Shown: positions 42,979 through 52,107 of the stretch, piece after piece
How the letters are laid out: every line of letters begins with the position of its first letter
Position numbering within the stretch: position 1 is the first letter of the stretch
DNA from: Haliscomenobacter sp041740695
GTDB taxonomy: Bacteria; Bacteroidota; Bacteroidia; Chitinophagales; Saprospiraceae
Assembly (NCBI RefSeq): GCF_041740695.1
Contig: NZ_JBGSLK010000143.1
Coordinates: 1 to 64,000 of the forward strand
Direction: 5' to 3'
DNA: 64,000 nt
Position numbers and translations under genes: made by a program
Notes under the pieces: model-generated
What the model was told of the DNA's origin: nothing
Database searches by the model: none
Seen by the model: only the letters and a program-made list of their open reading frames with translations

Positions 42979-45846
42979 TTAAATTGTTTGGCGGAAATAA
43001 TCTTCTTGTTGAACGGTAATATGCAAAGCTTTATGCACATTTTGAGCGAATACATAAAAAAGTTGTTGAATAAGAACCTGATCTGTACCGAGTTCCAGGG
43101 CCTGTTCAAAATCCTGGATGTTGCTCGTCATGTAGCCCAGTCCAACCATCTGGAAACTGGGTTTTAGTTTGTGCGCCAAACCACGGGCGCTTTCCCAATC
43201 TCTCTCCTTCATGGCCAGTTCAAGTGTCGCAAAATCTTCAGGGATGGTGCGGTTGAAAATGCCAATGATCACCTGAAAATGTTCTACATCTCCGGCAAAC
43301 ATCTCCTCAATTTCTTCCGCATTTAATTCAGGGTGCCAGAGGGTGTGGACATCCGGAGGCACAACAAGCGGTTCAACCCGATTCTCCATGGCCTGAGCAA
43401 TGACTTTTTCGATTTGATCAGGGGTAAAGGGTTTGGTTAAATGGTAGTTCATTCCGGTGTTGAGCGCCTTTTCTTTTTCATCGAGCAAGGCAGAAGCTGT
43501 TAGGGCCACAATGGGTACCTGAGAATTGGGGTTGTGGTGCATGTTCCGCAGGCGAATGGTGGTTTCATAACCATCCATTTCGGGCATGCGGATGTCCATC
43601 AAAATCAAGTCAAAACGATCAGTCTCCAGAATTTTTAACGCTTCTTTCCCATTGTTAGCGGTGCGGAAGCGGATGTGGAGGCGTTCCAAAACCCGCTCGA
43701 TGTATTCCTGGTTGAGTACGTTGTCTTCCACCACCAGCACGTTGAGGGCATGCAGCCTCGAAGCAATTTTGGGGCCTGCGGTTTGGCTCAAACCCGTTTC
43801 TGAGCGATGAACGAGATTGAAATCAATTTCGAAGGAAAAAACAGTGCCTTTACCTTCGGTAGATTGTACATTGAGTTCGGCATTGTGCAACTCAACCAGC
43901 TTTTTGGCAATGTTCAATCCCAAACCCGTTCCTCCGTATTTGTGTTTGGTTGCTTTTCCTGCTTGATTAAAACGTTCAAAAATGAGGGGCAGCTTGTCAT
44001 CCGCTATCCCGATTCCCGTATCAGTAATGATGATTTTTGCACGTAGGGTATCCTTGGTTTTGTTTAAACATTGGGCATGGATCGAAATGCTCCCTTTTTC
44101 TGTAAATTTAGCGGCGTTGCCGAGGATGTTTAGCAAGATTTGGTTTAAAAAAGTGGAATCACCCATCACCCGGGTATTCAATAAACGGTCGACATAAATG
44201 TCAAAATGGATGCCTTTTTCTTTGATGCGGAAAGCCATGGCCTGGGCATTGACGTTGATCAATTCACCAAGATTCAGTTCACGCAGTTCCAGCTCCATTT
44301 TTCCCTGGGTGATTTTGGTGATGTCCAAAATATCACTGACGAGGGCAAGCAAAATGTCGGAAGTATATTTGATGTTTTGTAAATACCGTCGTTGCTCTGC
44401 GGTCAGTTCCGTGTCCAGCAGCAAATAGGTCATGCCCACAATGGTGTTGATGGGGTTGCGCACTTCATGACTCATGTTCGCCAAAAAATCCTTTTCCGCA
44501 TCGCGGGCATTCTCTGCTTCATGCCGGGCCTCTTCTAGTTCGTATTGTAGTTTTTTAAACTCCGTTAAATCGTAATGAATACCAATAGAGCCAATGAAAT
44601 CGCCAGACTCATCATAAAAAGGAGCACCACTGATCAGCACCCATTTGCGTTTGCCTCCTTTGGTGATGAGTTCTACCTCGTATACTCCAGGCTGACCCGA
44701 TTTCCGGGTTTTATTTTGCCGCTCCATCATTTCCTGGTATTCCACTGGCAGCAAGAGTTGGGTAGCATCCTGATTCAGCAGTTCCTCCTCGGTGTAGCCA
44801 CTCATTGCACAAAACCGTTGGTAAGCACGCGTGACCATGCCTGCTTTGTCTACTTCCAGTAAGCCCAATTCCATGTTTTCCATGATGCCGCGGTACTTTT
44901 CTTCACTGCGGCGGATGCGTATTTCGCTGTTTTTGCGATCGGTAATGTCTTCAAAATACCAGAGCTTACCCAGCCATTTTTGGTCTTGGTAAATGGGAAT
45001 GAAATTCAACAAAAGAATTTGACCCGTATTGAGTCTGAGTTCTTTCTGTATCACTTCTTTTTGCGGCGAATCAGGGTTGATGAGTTCGGTTAATGCACCT
45101 TTTTCCAGCCACTGACCCTCAATGGCACGCATGAGTTCGTGTGCATTTTTATTGGTTAAATTGTTGTAATTTAGAAATATATCGAAAATTTCGGAAAATT
45201 TTTGATTGGCCAAAATTACCTTTTGGTTTTCATCCTCTACCAAAATGCCGGCTTGCATATTTTCCAACAAAGCCTTAAAACGGGTATTGAGCAAAGATAA
45301 CTTCTGTTCGGCATTGACGCGATGGGTAATGTTGCGTGCCAGGCCAGCCAATTCCACCAGTTTGCCTTCTTTAAAAATCAAGGTGATTCGTTGCCCCAAC
45401 CAGATGGATTGCCCATTGGGACCAATCACGGGAAACTCCAGGTAAGTGGTGGGAATCCGGCGTTCAATCTGACGTTGGTACATACCTTGTACCCGTTCAA
45501 GATAATCAGGGTGCACCAACTCAAGGTAATGAGAGCCCACCAGCGTGCTTATTTCTTTGTCGAAAATACGGGCTGCGATAGGGTTGATTTGAGTAAAAAA
45601 CCCGTCTGGGGTAATCCAAAAAATGATGTCTTCAGCATTTTCCACCAAACCTTGGTAGCGATCCTGATGGGTTTTTAAGGCGCTTGATTTTAGAGCCAAT
45701 TGCTTTTCCAGTCCGGTATTGAGTTCGCGCAGTTTTTCATTTGCAAAATACAGTTGTAGGGCTTTTTCTTCCAAAAGCCGTTCAGCATCCTTACGGGCCT
45801 GTTTTTCCCGCTCAAGTTTGCGTTTCAATAACGTAATTTCATCCAT
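42979..45846 (-). CDS. Cytoplasmic hybrid histidine kinase (3 PAS, HK, REC, Hpt)
   Basis: A 955-residue soluble kinase with no membrane segment. Order: coiled coil (1-70), three PAS domains (roughly 68-190, 195-310, 320-440), dimerisation/phosphoacceptor NMSHEVRNPINTIVGM near 460, ATPase boxes (N: LGNAAKFTEKG; G1: DTGIGIADDKL; G2: GTGLGLNIAKKL), a receiver (VLVVEDNVLNQEY...LILMDIRMPEMDGYE) and a C-terminal Hpt (LAHKLKPSFQMVG). The start overlaps the stop of the H-NOX gene by one base, so the haem sensor is its expected input. Phosphate can move through REC and Hpt to the LytTR regulator encoded next. Confidence 0.93.
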   Translation of the reverse strand: MDEITLLKRKLEREKQARKDAERLLEEKALQLYFANEKLRELNTGLEKQLALKSSALKTHQDRYQGLVENAEDIIFWITPDGFFTQINPIAARIFDKEISTLVGSHYLELVHPDYLERVQGMYQRQIERRIPTTYLEFPVIGPNGQSIWLGQRITLIFKEGKLVELAGLARNITHRVNAEQKLSLLNTRFKALLENMQAGILVEDENQKVILANQKFSEIFDIFLNYNNLTNKNAHELMRAIEGQWLEKGALTELINPDSPQKEVIQKELRLNTGQILLLNFIPIYQDQKWLGKLWYFEDITDRKNSEIRIRRSEEKYRGIMENMELGLLEVDKAGMVTRAYQRFCAMSGYTEEELLNQDATQLLLPVEYQEMMERQNKTRKSGQPGVYEVELITKGGKRKWVLISGAPFYDESGDFIGSIGIHYDLTEFKKLQYELEEARHEAENARDAEKDFLANMSHEVRNPINTIVGMTYLLLDTELTAEQRRYLQNIKYTSDILLALVSDILDITKITQGKMELELRELNLGELINVNAQAMAFRIKEKGIHFDIYVDRLLNTRVMGDSTFLNQILLNILGNAAKFTEKGSISIHAQCLNKTKDTLRAKIIITDTGIGIADDKLPLIFERFNQAGKATKHKYGGTGLGLNIAKKLVELHNAELNVQSTEGKGTVFSFEIDFNLVHRSETGLSQTAGPKIASRLHALNVLVVEDNVLNQEYIERVLERLHIRFRTANNGKEALKILETDRFDLILMDIRMPEMDGYETTIRLRNMHHNPNSQVPIVALTASALLDEKEKALNTGMNYHLTKPFTPDQIEKVIAQAMENRVEPLVVPPDVHTLWHPELNAEEIEEMFAGDVEHFQVIIGIFNRTIPEDFATLELAMKERDWESARGLAHKLKPSFQMVGLGYMTSNIQDFEQALELGTDQVLIQQLFYVFAQNVHKALHITVQQEDYFRQTI

Positions 45847-46400
45847 CAGTTCTCCCCCGAATTGAGCTTGATCGTAAACAATACTTCAGATCCATCTTCT
45901 TTGAGGAATTCAACTTCGATGCTTGCTTTTTCCCCAAAATGAGCCAAACAACCTTCGATTAAACCGAAAGCCAAATCACTCATGCGCCGATTGGACTGGT
46001 AAACCAAAACCATTTTTTGCTCATCTCGATATTGAGTCGAAAAATGGGGCAATTCGGCATCGGGGTATAATTTATATACATCGGAATGGATGTAGTCATT
46101 GAGTGAATCCAAAAAGGAAAAGGAATTTTTAAGTGCTTTGGGAGGGAAAATGGAATAATTGCTGTACAACCCGGCGAACAAATACTTGCCGAAGTGGCGG
46201 TACAGGGCTGCTTGAGGCAATTGACTGATTTGAGAAAGGGAAGTGACCAGGTTAAATATGTCTTGCGGCGGGTAGTTACCCGCTGAGGTATAAACGCCTT
46301 TGGTGGAAGTTTCGGTGGAGTCAATTAAAATTTCTACTGTTTCATCTCCAAATTCGGTTTCCACCATTTCAAAAAAATGAGTAAAAATAATGCCTTTCAT
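45846..46400 (-). CDS. H-NOX haem sensor (nitric oxide/oxygen)
   Basis: A 184-residue H-NOX domain protein. Marker residues are in place: proximal haem ligand H105 (YIHSDVYKLYP), the propionate-binding Y134-x-S136-x-R138 (VYQSNRR), and the N-terminal MKGIIFTHFFEMVE helix. It should bind a haem and report nitric oxide. The signal is passed to a partner kinase, here the hybrid kinase whose ATG overlaps its stop codon. The third gene is a LytTR regulator. Such stand-alone H-NOX/kinase pairs regulate biofilm in other bacteria, which fits the convergent polysaccharide cluster. A distal-pocket tyrosine needed for oxygen binding could not be assigned, so NO is favoured. Confidence 0.93.
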   Translation of the reverse strand: MKGIIFTHFFEMVETEFGDETVEILIDSTETSTKGVYTSAGNYPPQDIFNLVTSLSQISQLPQAALYRHFGKYLFAGLYSNYSIFPPKALKNSFSFLDSLNDYIHSDVYKLYPDAELPHFSTQYRDEQKMVLVYQSNRRMSDLAFGLIEGCLAHFGEKASIEVEFLKEDGSEVLFTIKLNSGEN

Positions 46401-46450
46401 TTTTCGCTATTGATTACAGTGTCGAGTATAAAAATAAAAAAAATACAAGC

Positions 46451-46530
46451 ATTGTTTATCATTGTGGGTGAATTTCTGGCTCATCAAAAGAAAATGAACA
46501 GGAAATTCACCCACAAGACAAATAAACAAT
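46451..46530. repeat. Inverted repeat upstream of the H-NOX operon
   Basis: TTGTGGGTGAATTTC (46462-46476) pairs perfectly with 46502-46516, extended by ATTGTTTA (46451-46458) with TAAACAAT (46523-46530). It is 50 bases upstream of the H-NOX ATG, near the probable promoter, so regulatory binding or an mRNA structure is possible. Confidence 0.6.
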
Positions 46531-46548
46531 ACGGCACTCACTACAAAT

Positions 46549-46692
46549 TTACTCTTTTACTACCACCAAATGGTGAATTTGTGCTCCATCCTGTAATTTA
46601 AGCCAGTAGTGACCCGCCGGCAGTTCAGTGGGCAAAGCCAGTTCATACCAACCTGATTTGTTTTTATCCACATTCTCAAATAATCTGTGTTT
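46549..46692 (-). pseudogene. Orphan T9SS type A sorting-tail remnant
   Basis: The minus strand reads 47 codons between stops, ending ELPAGHYWLKLQDGAQIHHL then VVVKE. This is the C-terminal pattern of type A sorting domains (LPAGxYxLxLxxGxxxxxxKxVxxK). No ATG or longer frame precedes it; an in-frame TAA at 46693-46695 closes it. It appears to be the surviving end of a lost secreted-protein gene lying between the H-NOX promoter and dnaE. Confidence 0.6.
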
Positions 46693-46792
46693 TTATGGCG
46701 CAAAAAAGCACAAAAGGCCGTATCTTTCCAGAAGCTTTTGATGCCTTTTTGACCGATTGGATTAATCTGCTGACCGCCAATAAAAAACAAAA

Positions 46793-49700
46793 ATGCCCGA
46801 TTTTCTCCACCTCCATTGTCATACCCAGTTCTCTCTTTTGGATGGCGCTTCTTCCATTACCCAAATGATGGACAAAGCCGTAAAGGACGAACAAAAAGCC
46901 GTGGCCCTGACCGACCACGGCAACATGTTCGGGGCATTTAAATTTGTAGCGGAAGCCAAAAAACGCAACCTCAAACCCATCATCGGTTGTGAATTTTATC
47001 TGGTAAAGGATCGACACATCAAAGCATTCTCACGCGCCAAAGGCGAATCCGACGAGCGCTACCACCAACTGCTCTTGGCCAAAAATGCCAAGGGTTACGA
47101 AAACTTGTCCAAACTTTGTTCTCTCGGCTTCATCGAAGGTTTGTACGGCAAATACCCGCGCATCGACAAGGAGTTGCTGGTGCAATACCACGAAGGCCTG
47201 ATCGCCAGTAGCTGTTGCATCGGAGCGGAGGTGCCTCAATTGATCATGCATGGCAAAATTGAGGAAGCCGAAAAACAACTGCGCTGGTGGGTCGATTTGT
47301 TCGGAGAAGATTTCTACATCGAAATCCAACGCCACAAGGGCCTGGAAAACATCGATGGCCGGGGCATCAGTCAGGAAGACATCAACCAAACCCTGCTGGG
47401 TTTTGCCAAAAAATACAACCTGAAAGTCATTGCCACCAACGACTCTCACTACGTGAACGAGGAGGACTGGTTGCCGCACGATATCCTGCTTTGTGTCAAC
47501 ACAGGTACTTATCTGGAAGAAGAAGGGCGGTTTAAATTCCCGAGCTCTGATTTCTTTTTTAAGACCAAAGCAGAAATGGGTCAGCTCTTTGCTGATGTAC
47601 CTCAAGCCCTGGATAATACCATCGAAATCGCCGACAAGGTTGATTTTCTGGATCTGGCGCGTGAGGTATTGCTACCCGCTTTCCCCTTACCTCCCGGTTT
47701 TGCCACTCAGGATGCATACCTGCGCCACTTGACTTTAGAGGGTGCCCTCCGCCGTTACAAACACATCACGCCGGAGATCCAGGAGCGCCTGGATTTTGAA
47801 TTGCAAGTCATCAAAAATTCCGGTTATCCCGGCTACTTCCTCATTGTACAAGACTTTACCACCACCGCCCGCCAGATGGGGGTATCGGTAGGGCCAGGGC
47901 GGGGCTCGGCTGCCGGCTCGGCAGTAGCCTATTGCATCGGCATCACCAACGTAGACCCCATCAAATACGACCTGCTTTTTGAGCGTTTTTTGAATCCGGA
48001 ACGGGTTTCCATGCCCGATATTGACATTGACTTTGACGACGTAGGTCGCCAACAAGTCATCGATTATGTGATTGACAAATACGGGCGCAATCAGGTGGCC
48101 CAAATTGTGACCTACGGTACCATGGCGGCCAAGTCTTCCCTACGCGACGTAGGCCGGGTGATGAACATTCCCCTTTCGGAAGTGGACAAGGTAGCCAAAA
48201 CCTTTCCCATCCACCTCAAGGCTACCTTGGGTAAAATTTTGGGCAAAGACGGCATCGACCCCAAACTCAAATCAGAACTCAACTCGGAGGATGTCGAAAA
48301 AGCCAACCAGTTTCGCCAATTGGCCGAAGGGCAGGACCAAATCGGGCAAATGATCCAAACCGCCCGAAAATTGGAAGGCTCCGTACGCAACACGGGTATC
48401 CACGCCTGTGGGGTGGTGATCACCCCCGACGACATCACCAAGTATGTCCCAGTGAAGGTGGACAAGGATTCGGAAATGTACATCACCCAGTTTGACAACT
48501 CGGTGGCCGAATCGGCGGGTTTGCTCAAAATGGACTTCCTGGGCCTCAAAACCCTCAGCATCATCAAGGATGCCGTGGCAATGATTGAAAAAAACCACGG
48601 CGTCAAACTGGATGTGGACGAGGTACCCCTGGAAGACGAGCTCACCTACAAATTGTTCCAACGCGGTGAAACAGTCGGCATCTTCCAGTATGAAAGTACA
48701 GGGATGCAAAAGTACATGAAGGAACTGGTGCCCACCACCTTCGAGGACTTGATTGCGATGAACGCCCTCTACCGCCCGGGGCCATTGGAATACATCCCCA
48801 ACTTTATTGCGCGCAAACACGGCCGGGAGCCCATCACCTACGATGTACCTGACTGCGAAGAATACCTAAAGGACACCTACGGCATTACCGTTTACCAGGA
48901 GCAGGTCATGTTGCTGTCGCAAAAACTGGCGGGTTTCACCAAAGGCCAGGCGGACAAGTTGCGGAAAGCGATGGGTAAAAAACTCAAAGCGGACCTGGAC
49001 GTGATGTATCCGAAGTTTTTGGAAGGAGGTTCTGCACGCAACCACCCCAAAGACAGATTGGAAAAAATCTGGAAAGACTGGGAAGCTTTTGCCTCCTATG
49101 CCTTCAATAAGTCGCACTCGACTTGCTACGCCTTTGTGGCCTTTCAAACGGCGTACCTCAAGGCGCATTACCCGGCTGAATTCATGGCCTCGGTATTGAC
49201 CCACAACAAAAATGACATCGTCAAAATCACTTTCTTCCTGGAAGAATGCCGCCGGGGGGGAATCCCCGTACTGGGCCCCGACATCAATGAATCGGAAATG
49301 GACTTCTCGGTCAACAAAGCCGGAGCGATTCGTTTTGGCATGTCGGCCCTCAAGGGCGTAGGTGAAGGCCCGGTAGATGAAATTGTGGAGGAACGCAAAA
49401 ATGGGCCATTCAAGAGCCTCTTCGAAATGTTGCGCCGCCTGCCAATGAAGGCCGTCAACAAAAAAGCCCTGGAAAGTTTGGCTCTGGGTGGCGCTTTTGA
49501 TTGTTTTGAAGGCACCCACCGCGGCCAATATTTCGCGCCTTCGGACAAATACGATTCCCTGCTGGAGCACGCCATCAAGTTTGCTGGAGCGGTAAGGGCT
49601 ACGCATTCTCAATCGGCCAATTCCCTCTTTGGCGACATGAGCGATTCGGTGATGTTGCCTGAACCGCCCCTGCCACAAGTGGAGCCATGGTCACTCTTGG

Positions 49701-50329
49701 AAAAGCTCAATCGGGAAAAAGAAGTAACGGGCATCTTCATCTCCGGCCACCCGCTAGATGATTACCGCGTGGAGATCGAACACTTCATGACCTGTACCAT
49801 CGATGCGCTGAACAACCACCAGAATAAGCCTACCATACAAGTTGGAGGCATGGTGACCAAAACCATCCACCGGGTCAGCAAAAATGGCAACGGTTGGGGT
49901 ATTTTTGAAATCAGTGACTATACGGGTGCTTACGAAATCAAACTCTTTGGTGAGGATTACCAAAAACATCGTCACTTACTCACCGATGGCATCGCCATCT
50001 TTGTGAAAGGTCGCTTCCAAAAGGGTTGGAAAGACGATGGCGAAATGGACTTCAAAGTGCTGGAAGTCCGCCTACTGGAAGGCATCGCCCTGAGTATGAC
50101 GGAGTCGATTACACTCAAACTCCCCCTGGAACGGATCACCGAAACGATCATTGCTGAACTGGATGGTTTGTGCCGTACCCACACCGGGCCGCATAAGTTC
50201 AAGGTGGAAATCCTGGATCCCGCTGCGAAAATGCGGGTGAATATGGTGTCGCTGGATCGGAAGGTGAATGCGGACAATGATTTTATCAGGGAGTTGGGGA
50301 GATTGGGATTGGAGTATGTGTTGAATTGA
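46793..50329 (+). CDS. dnaE: DNA polymerase III subunit alpha
   Basis: The 1178-residue replicative polymerase catalytic subunit. An N-terminal PHP domain begins HLHCHTQFSLLDG (H6, H8, H10) and has ALTDHGNMFG. The C-family polymerase core has GPGRGSAAGSAVAY and the catalytic aspartates in MPDIDIDFDD near residues 405-414; YNKSHSTCYAF is the family's SHAxxYA-type block. A helix-hairpin-helix region and a C-terminal OB fold (VGGMVTKTIHRVSKNGNGWG) complete the DnaE1 layout. Length is normal. The ATG at 46793 matches the PHP start. It stands alone; downstream DNA is palindromic. Confidence 0.97.
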   Translation: MPDFLHLHCHTQFSLLDGASSITQMMDKAVKDEQKAVALTDHGNMFGAFKFVAEAKKRNLKPIIGCEFYLVKDRHIKAFSRAKGESDERYHQLLLAKNAKGYENLSKLCSLGFIEGLYGKYPRIDKELLVQYHEGLIASSCCIGAEVPQLIMHGKIEEAEKQLRWWVDLFGEDFYIEIQRHKGLENIDGRGISQEDINQTLLGFAKKYNLKVIATNDSHYVNEEDWLPHDILLCVNTGTYLEEEGRFKFPSSDFFFKTKAEMGQLFADVPQALDNTIEIADKVDFLDLAREVLLPAFPLPPGFATQDAYLRHLTLEGALRRYKHITPEIQERLDFELQVIKNSGYPGYFLIVQDFTTTARQMGVSVGPGRGSAAGSAVAYCIGITNVDPIKYDLLFERFLNPERVSMPDIDIDFDDVGRQQVIDYVIDKYGRNQVAQIVTYGTMAAKSSLRDVGRVMNIPLSEVDKVAKTFPIHLKATLGKILGKDGIDPKLKSELNSEDVEKANQFRQLAEGQDQIGQMIQTARKLEGSVRNTGIHACGVVITPDDITKYVPVKVDKDSEMYITQFDNSVAESAGLLKMDFLGLKTLSIIKDAVAMIEKNHGVKLDVDEVPLEDELTYKLFQRGETVGIFQYESTGMQKYMKELVPTTFEDLIAMNALYRPGPLEYIPNFIARKHGREPITYDVPDCEEYLKDTYGITVYQEQVMLLSQKLAGFTKGQADKLRKAMGKKLKADLDVMYPKFLEGGSARNHPKDRLEKIWKDWEAFASYAFNKSHSTCYAFVAFQTAYLKAHYPAEFMASVLTHNKNDIVKITFFLEECRRGGIPVLGPDINESEMDFSVNKAGAIRFGMSALKGVGEGPVDEIVEERKNGPFKSLFEMLRRLPMKAVNKKALESLALGGAFDCFEGTHRGQYFAPSDKYDSLLEHAIKFAGAVRATHSQSANSLFGDMSDSVMLPEPPLPQVEPWSLLEKLNREKEVTGIFISGHPLDDYRVEIEHFMTCTIDALNNHQNKPTIQVGGMVTKTIHRVSKNGNGWGIFEISDYTGAYEIKLFGEDYQKHRHLLTDGIAIFVKGRFQKGWKDDGEMDFKVLEVRLLEGIALSMTESITLKLPLERITETIIAELDGLCRTHTGPHKFKVEILDPAAKMRVNMVSLDRKVNADNDFIRELGRLGLEYVLN

Positions 50330-50366
50330 GGGCTTTCCTTCGAATTAAGGCCTCCCGCTCCTATTT

Positions 50367-50450
50367 CCCACGGCTAAAGCCATGGGGTGGGGCGGTGTGG
50401 TGGCCTCCCACGGATACAACCCACGATTTAAATCGTGGGATTCCCGTGGG
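50367..50450. repeat. REP-like palindromes downstream of dnaE
   Basis: Two adjacent palindromes: CCCACGGCTAAAGCCATGGG (50367-50386, one mismatch) and CCCACGATTTAAATCGTGGG (50420-50439, perfect), with an outer CCCACGG / CCGTGGG pair (50408-50414 and 50444-50450). Their GGCTAAAGCC centre resembles that of the palindrome at 56371-56566. Such hairpins are typical of repeats mobilised by REP-associated or IS200/IS605-type transposases; none is encoded here. Confidence 0.65.
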
Positions 50451-50466
50451 TTGGCATCGAATTACA

Positions 50467-51018
50467 TTAAAGCGTATAAATATACCTCAATCGTTTCAGT
50501 GCAGCATTGCTTCTTGTTTTGACTGTACCCAGGGGTAAATTCAATTTTTCGGAAACTTGCACCTGGCTGTAGCCATAAATATAAACGAGATGTAAGATGT
50601 CTTTGTATCTTGGTTCGAGTTTTTGCATAAGTAGGTCTAAGTCAATGCTTATCTCTTCATGGCTTGTCGCGGTAGGGATGAATTTACTCGGAATATGAGC
50701 CAATTCCACTGGTGTGATCAAGGTTTCATAGTGATAGTGTTTACTCCGAAAATAATCTTTACAGGTATTCCGGGTGATGTTGACCATCCAGGTGAATAAA
50801 CTGCCTTTTGCAATGTCATAGGTATGAATATGCTTCCATATTTTGACAAAAACGTCTTGTAAAATCTCTTCGGAAGCAGGCTTATTGTTCACTATTTTAT
50901 AGGTAATTCCCAAAAGAGAGGATGCATAGGCATCATACAAAGTAGAAAAGGCTTTTTCGCTCTTGTCTTGTAAACCTAGAACCAATTCGTGCGTGTTCAT
51001 TTCACTGACATAAAGCAT
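50467..51018 (-). CDS. ECF RNA polymerase sigma factor
   Basis: A 183-residue sigma-70 family factor of the ECF type. Region 2 shows AFSTLYDAYASSLLGITYKI and EEILQDVFVKIWKHI with the -10-contacting FTWMVNITRN; region 4 shows YKDILHLVYIYGYSQVQVSEKLNLPLGTVKTRSNAALKRL, a helix-turn-helix. Length is normal. No anti-sigma factor or FecR gene adjoins, which is uncommon in Bacteroidota where ECF factors are often paired. It is divergent from the LuxR-type gene across 147 bases, so control in common is possible. The call of the family is firm; the regulon is unknown. Confidence 0.93.
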   Translation of the reverse strand: MLYVSEMNTHELVLGLQDKSEKAFSTLYDAYASSLLGITYKIVNNKPASEEILQDVFVKIWKHIHTYDIAKGSLFTWMVNITRNTCKDYFRSKHYHYETLITPVELAHIPSKFIPTATSHEEISIDLDLLMQKLEPRYKDILHLVYIYGYSQVQVSEKLNLPLGTVKTRSNAALKRLRYIYTL

Positions 51019-51165
51019 TGGATTAAAGTTTAATTAAAATGAGTGAATATTTTAATAATAAAACAAAGGTAGAATGTCGAGTATGGGCAGGCAATAGTGA
51101 CAATCGCTATTTTTTAAGTGCAATTGATTAAATGAACATCTTTCGAAAACCAAAGCGCTGTTTTT

Positions 51166-51987
51166 ATGCATCAGACTACCCTTTCCCAAAACCTACTTGG
51201 CCTTCGCAAAGCAGAAGCCATTTATGACCGTGTCGTACAATTATCAGATTTAATTTTTAGAGATGAAGCCTTGGTAAACAAGCAGGAACACTTACAAGAA
51301 TTAACATTTTTGCTCCAGGGAGTGAAGGGAACAGATACCATACTCACCATATTTAATCACAGAACCTATTTGCCTGAATTACAGGTTGGTCAGGAAGAAT
51401 TCTGGGGTTTATTGCCGAATGAAACCAAAGATGAACGGATGAAAAACGTCTTGAGCATCTTGCACAAAGATTATGCTGCCTTCCCTTATGAATCGGTGAA
51501 CTGGCTAGCCGATATTTTCCCCAAAATACCTTATGAAGATCGTTTGAATATGAAGGTTCACCACTGTTGTATGCGGTTTATCCGCGCAGATGACAAGCAA
51601 ATCCGTTTGTTTTCACAGGGGGTCCCGGTACAAGTAGATGAAAATCGGAATTTTAGATATACGCTCAATTATATTCAAAACATCCAGCACCTCATTAAAA
51701 AAGATTTTACAAGTTATTGGATTAGAATTTCTTATGGACAAAACAGCGAACTGGTTCAAACCTTTCATTCTGGTTCAAAAGATTCATCAAAACGCGATTT
51801 ATTGTCTACTAGAGAAAAAGAAGTGCTCTTATTGATTGCGGAGGATTTGGATACAAAAGAGATTGCCCAAAGATTATTCATTAGCGTCAATACCGTTGGC
51901 AACCACCGCAGCAACATGATTGATCGATTGGGTGCAAGGGATACAACCGCCTTGGTTCAATTGGCTAAAATGACCGGGATGATTTAG
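51166..51987 (+). CDS. LuxR C-terminal-domain transcriptional regulator
   Basis: A 273-residue regulator with a C-terminal LuxR-type helix-turn-helix (LSTREKEVLLLIAEDLDTKEIAQ...VNTVGNHRSNMIDRLGARD; about residues 210-265). The N-terminal 200 residues have no clear named domain, though the strand-helix mix around YRLNYIQNIQH-like spacing resembles a PAS-type sensor; there is no receiver aspartate, so it is not a standard response regulator. The start ATG at 51166 precedes HQTTLSQNLLGL. It is divergent from the ECF sigma factor gene and may regulate it; that link is inference. Confidence 0.85.
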   Translation: MHQTTLSQNLLGLRKAEAIYDRVVQLSDLIFRDEALVNKQEHLQELTFLLQGVKGTDTILTIFNHRTYLPELQVGQEEFWGLLPNETKDERMKNVLSILHKDYAAFPYESVNWLADIFPKIPYEDRLNMKVHHCCMRFIRADDKQIRLFSQGVPVQVDENRNFRYTLNYIQNIQHLIKKDFTSYWIRISYGQNSELVQTFHSGSKDSSKRDLLSTREKEVLLLIAEDLDTKEIAQRLFISVNTVGNHRSNMIDRLGARDTTALVQLAKMTGMI

Positions 51988-52107
51988 GCTCCTGCATTGT
52001 TTCCCTAAACCGGAGGGAGCAATTGTTAACTCCTGCATAAATTTGTTTCATCCACAGACTCACACCTCCACACCCACATCCTATTCTTTTGGGTTGGCTA
52101 AAGACTA

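Noticed and set aside
46694..46869. 58-codon plus-strand frame starting MAQKSTKGRIFPE
   Set aside because: It overlaps the DnaE start in another frame and has no family likeness; possible but unsupported.
48272..49678. Long minus-strand frames opposite dnaE
   Set aside because: DnaE is certain on the plus strand; the opposite frames are codon-bias shadows.
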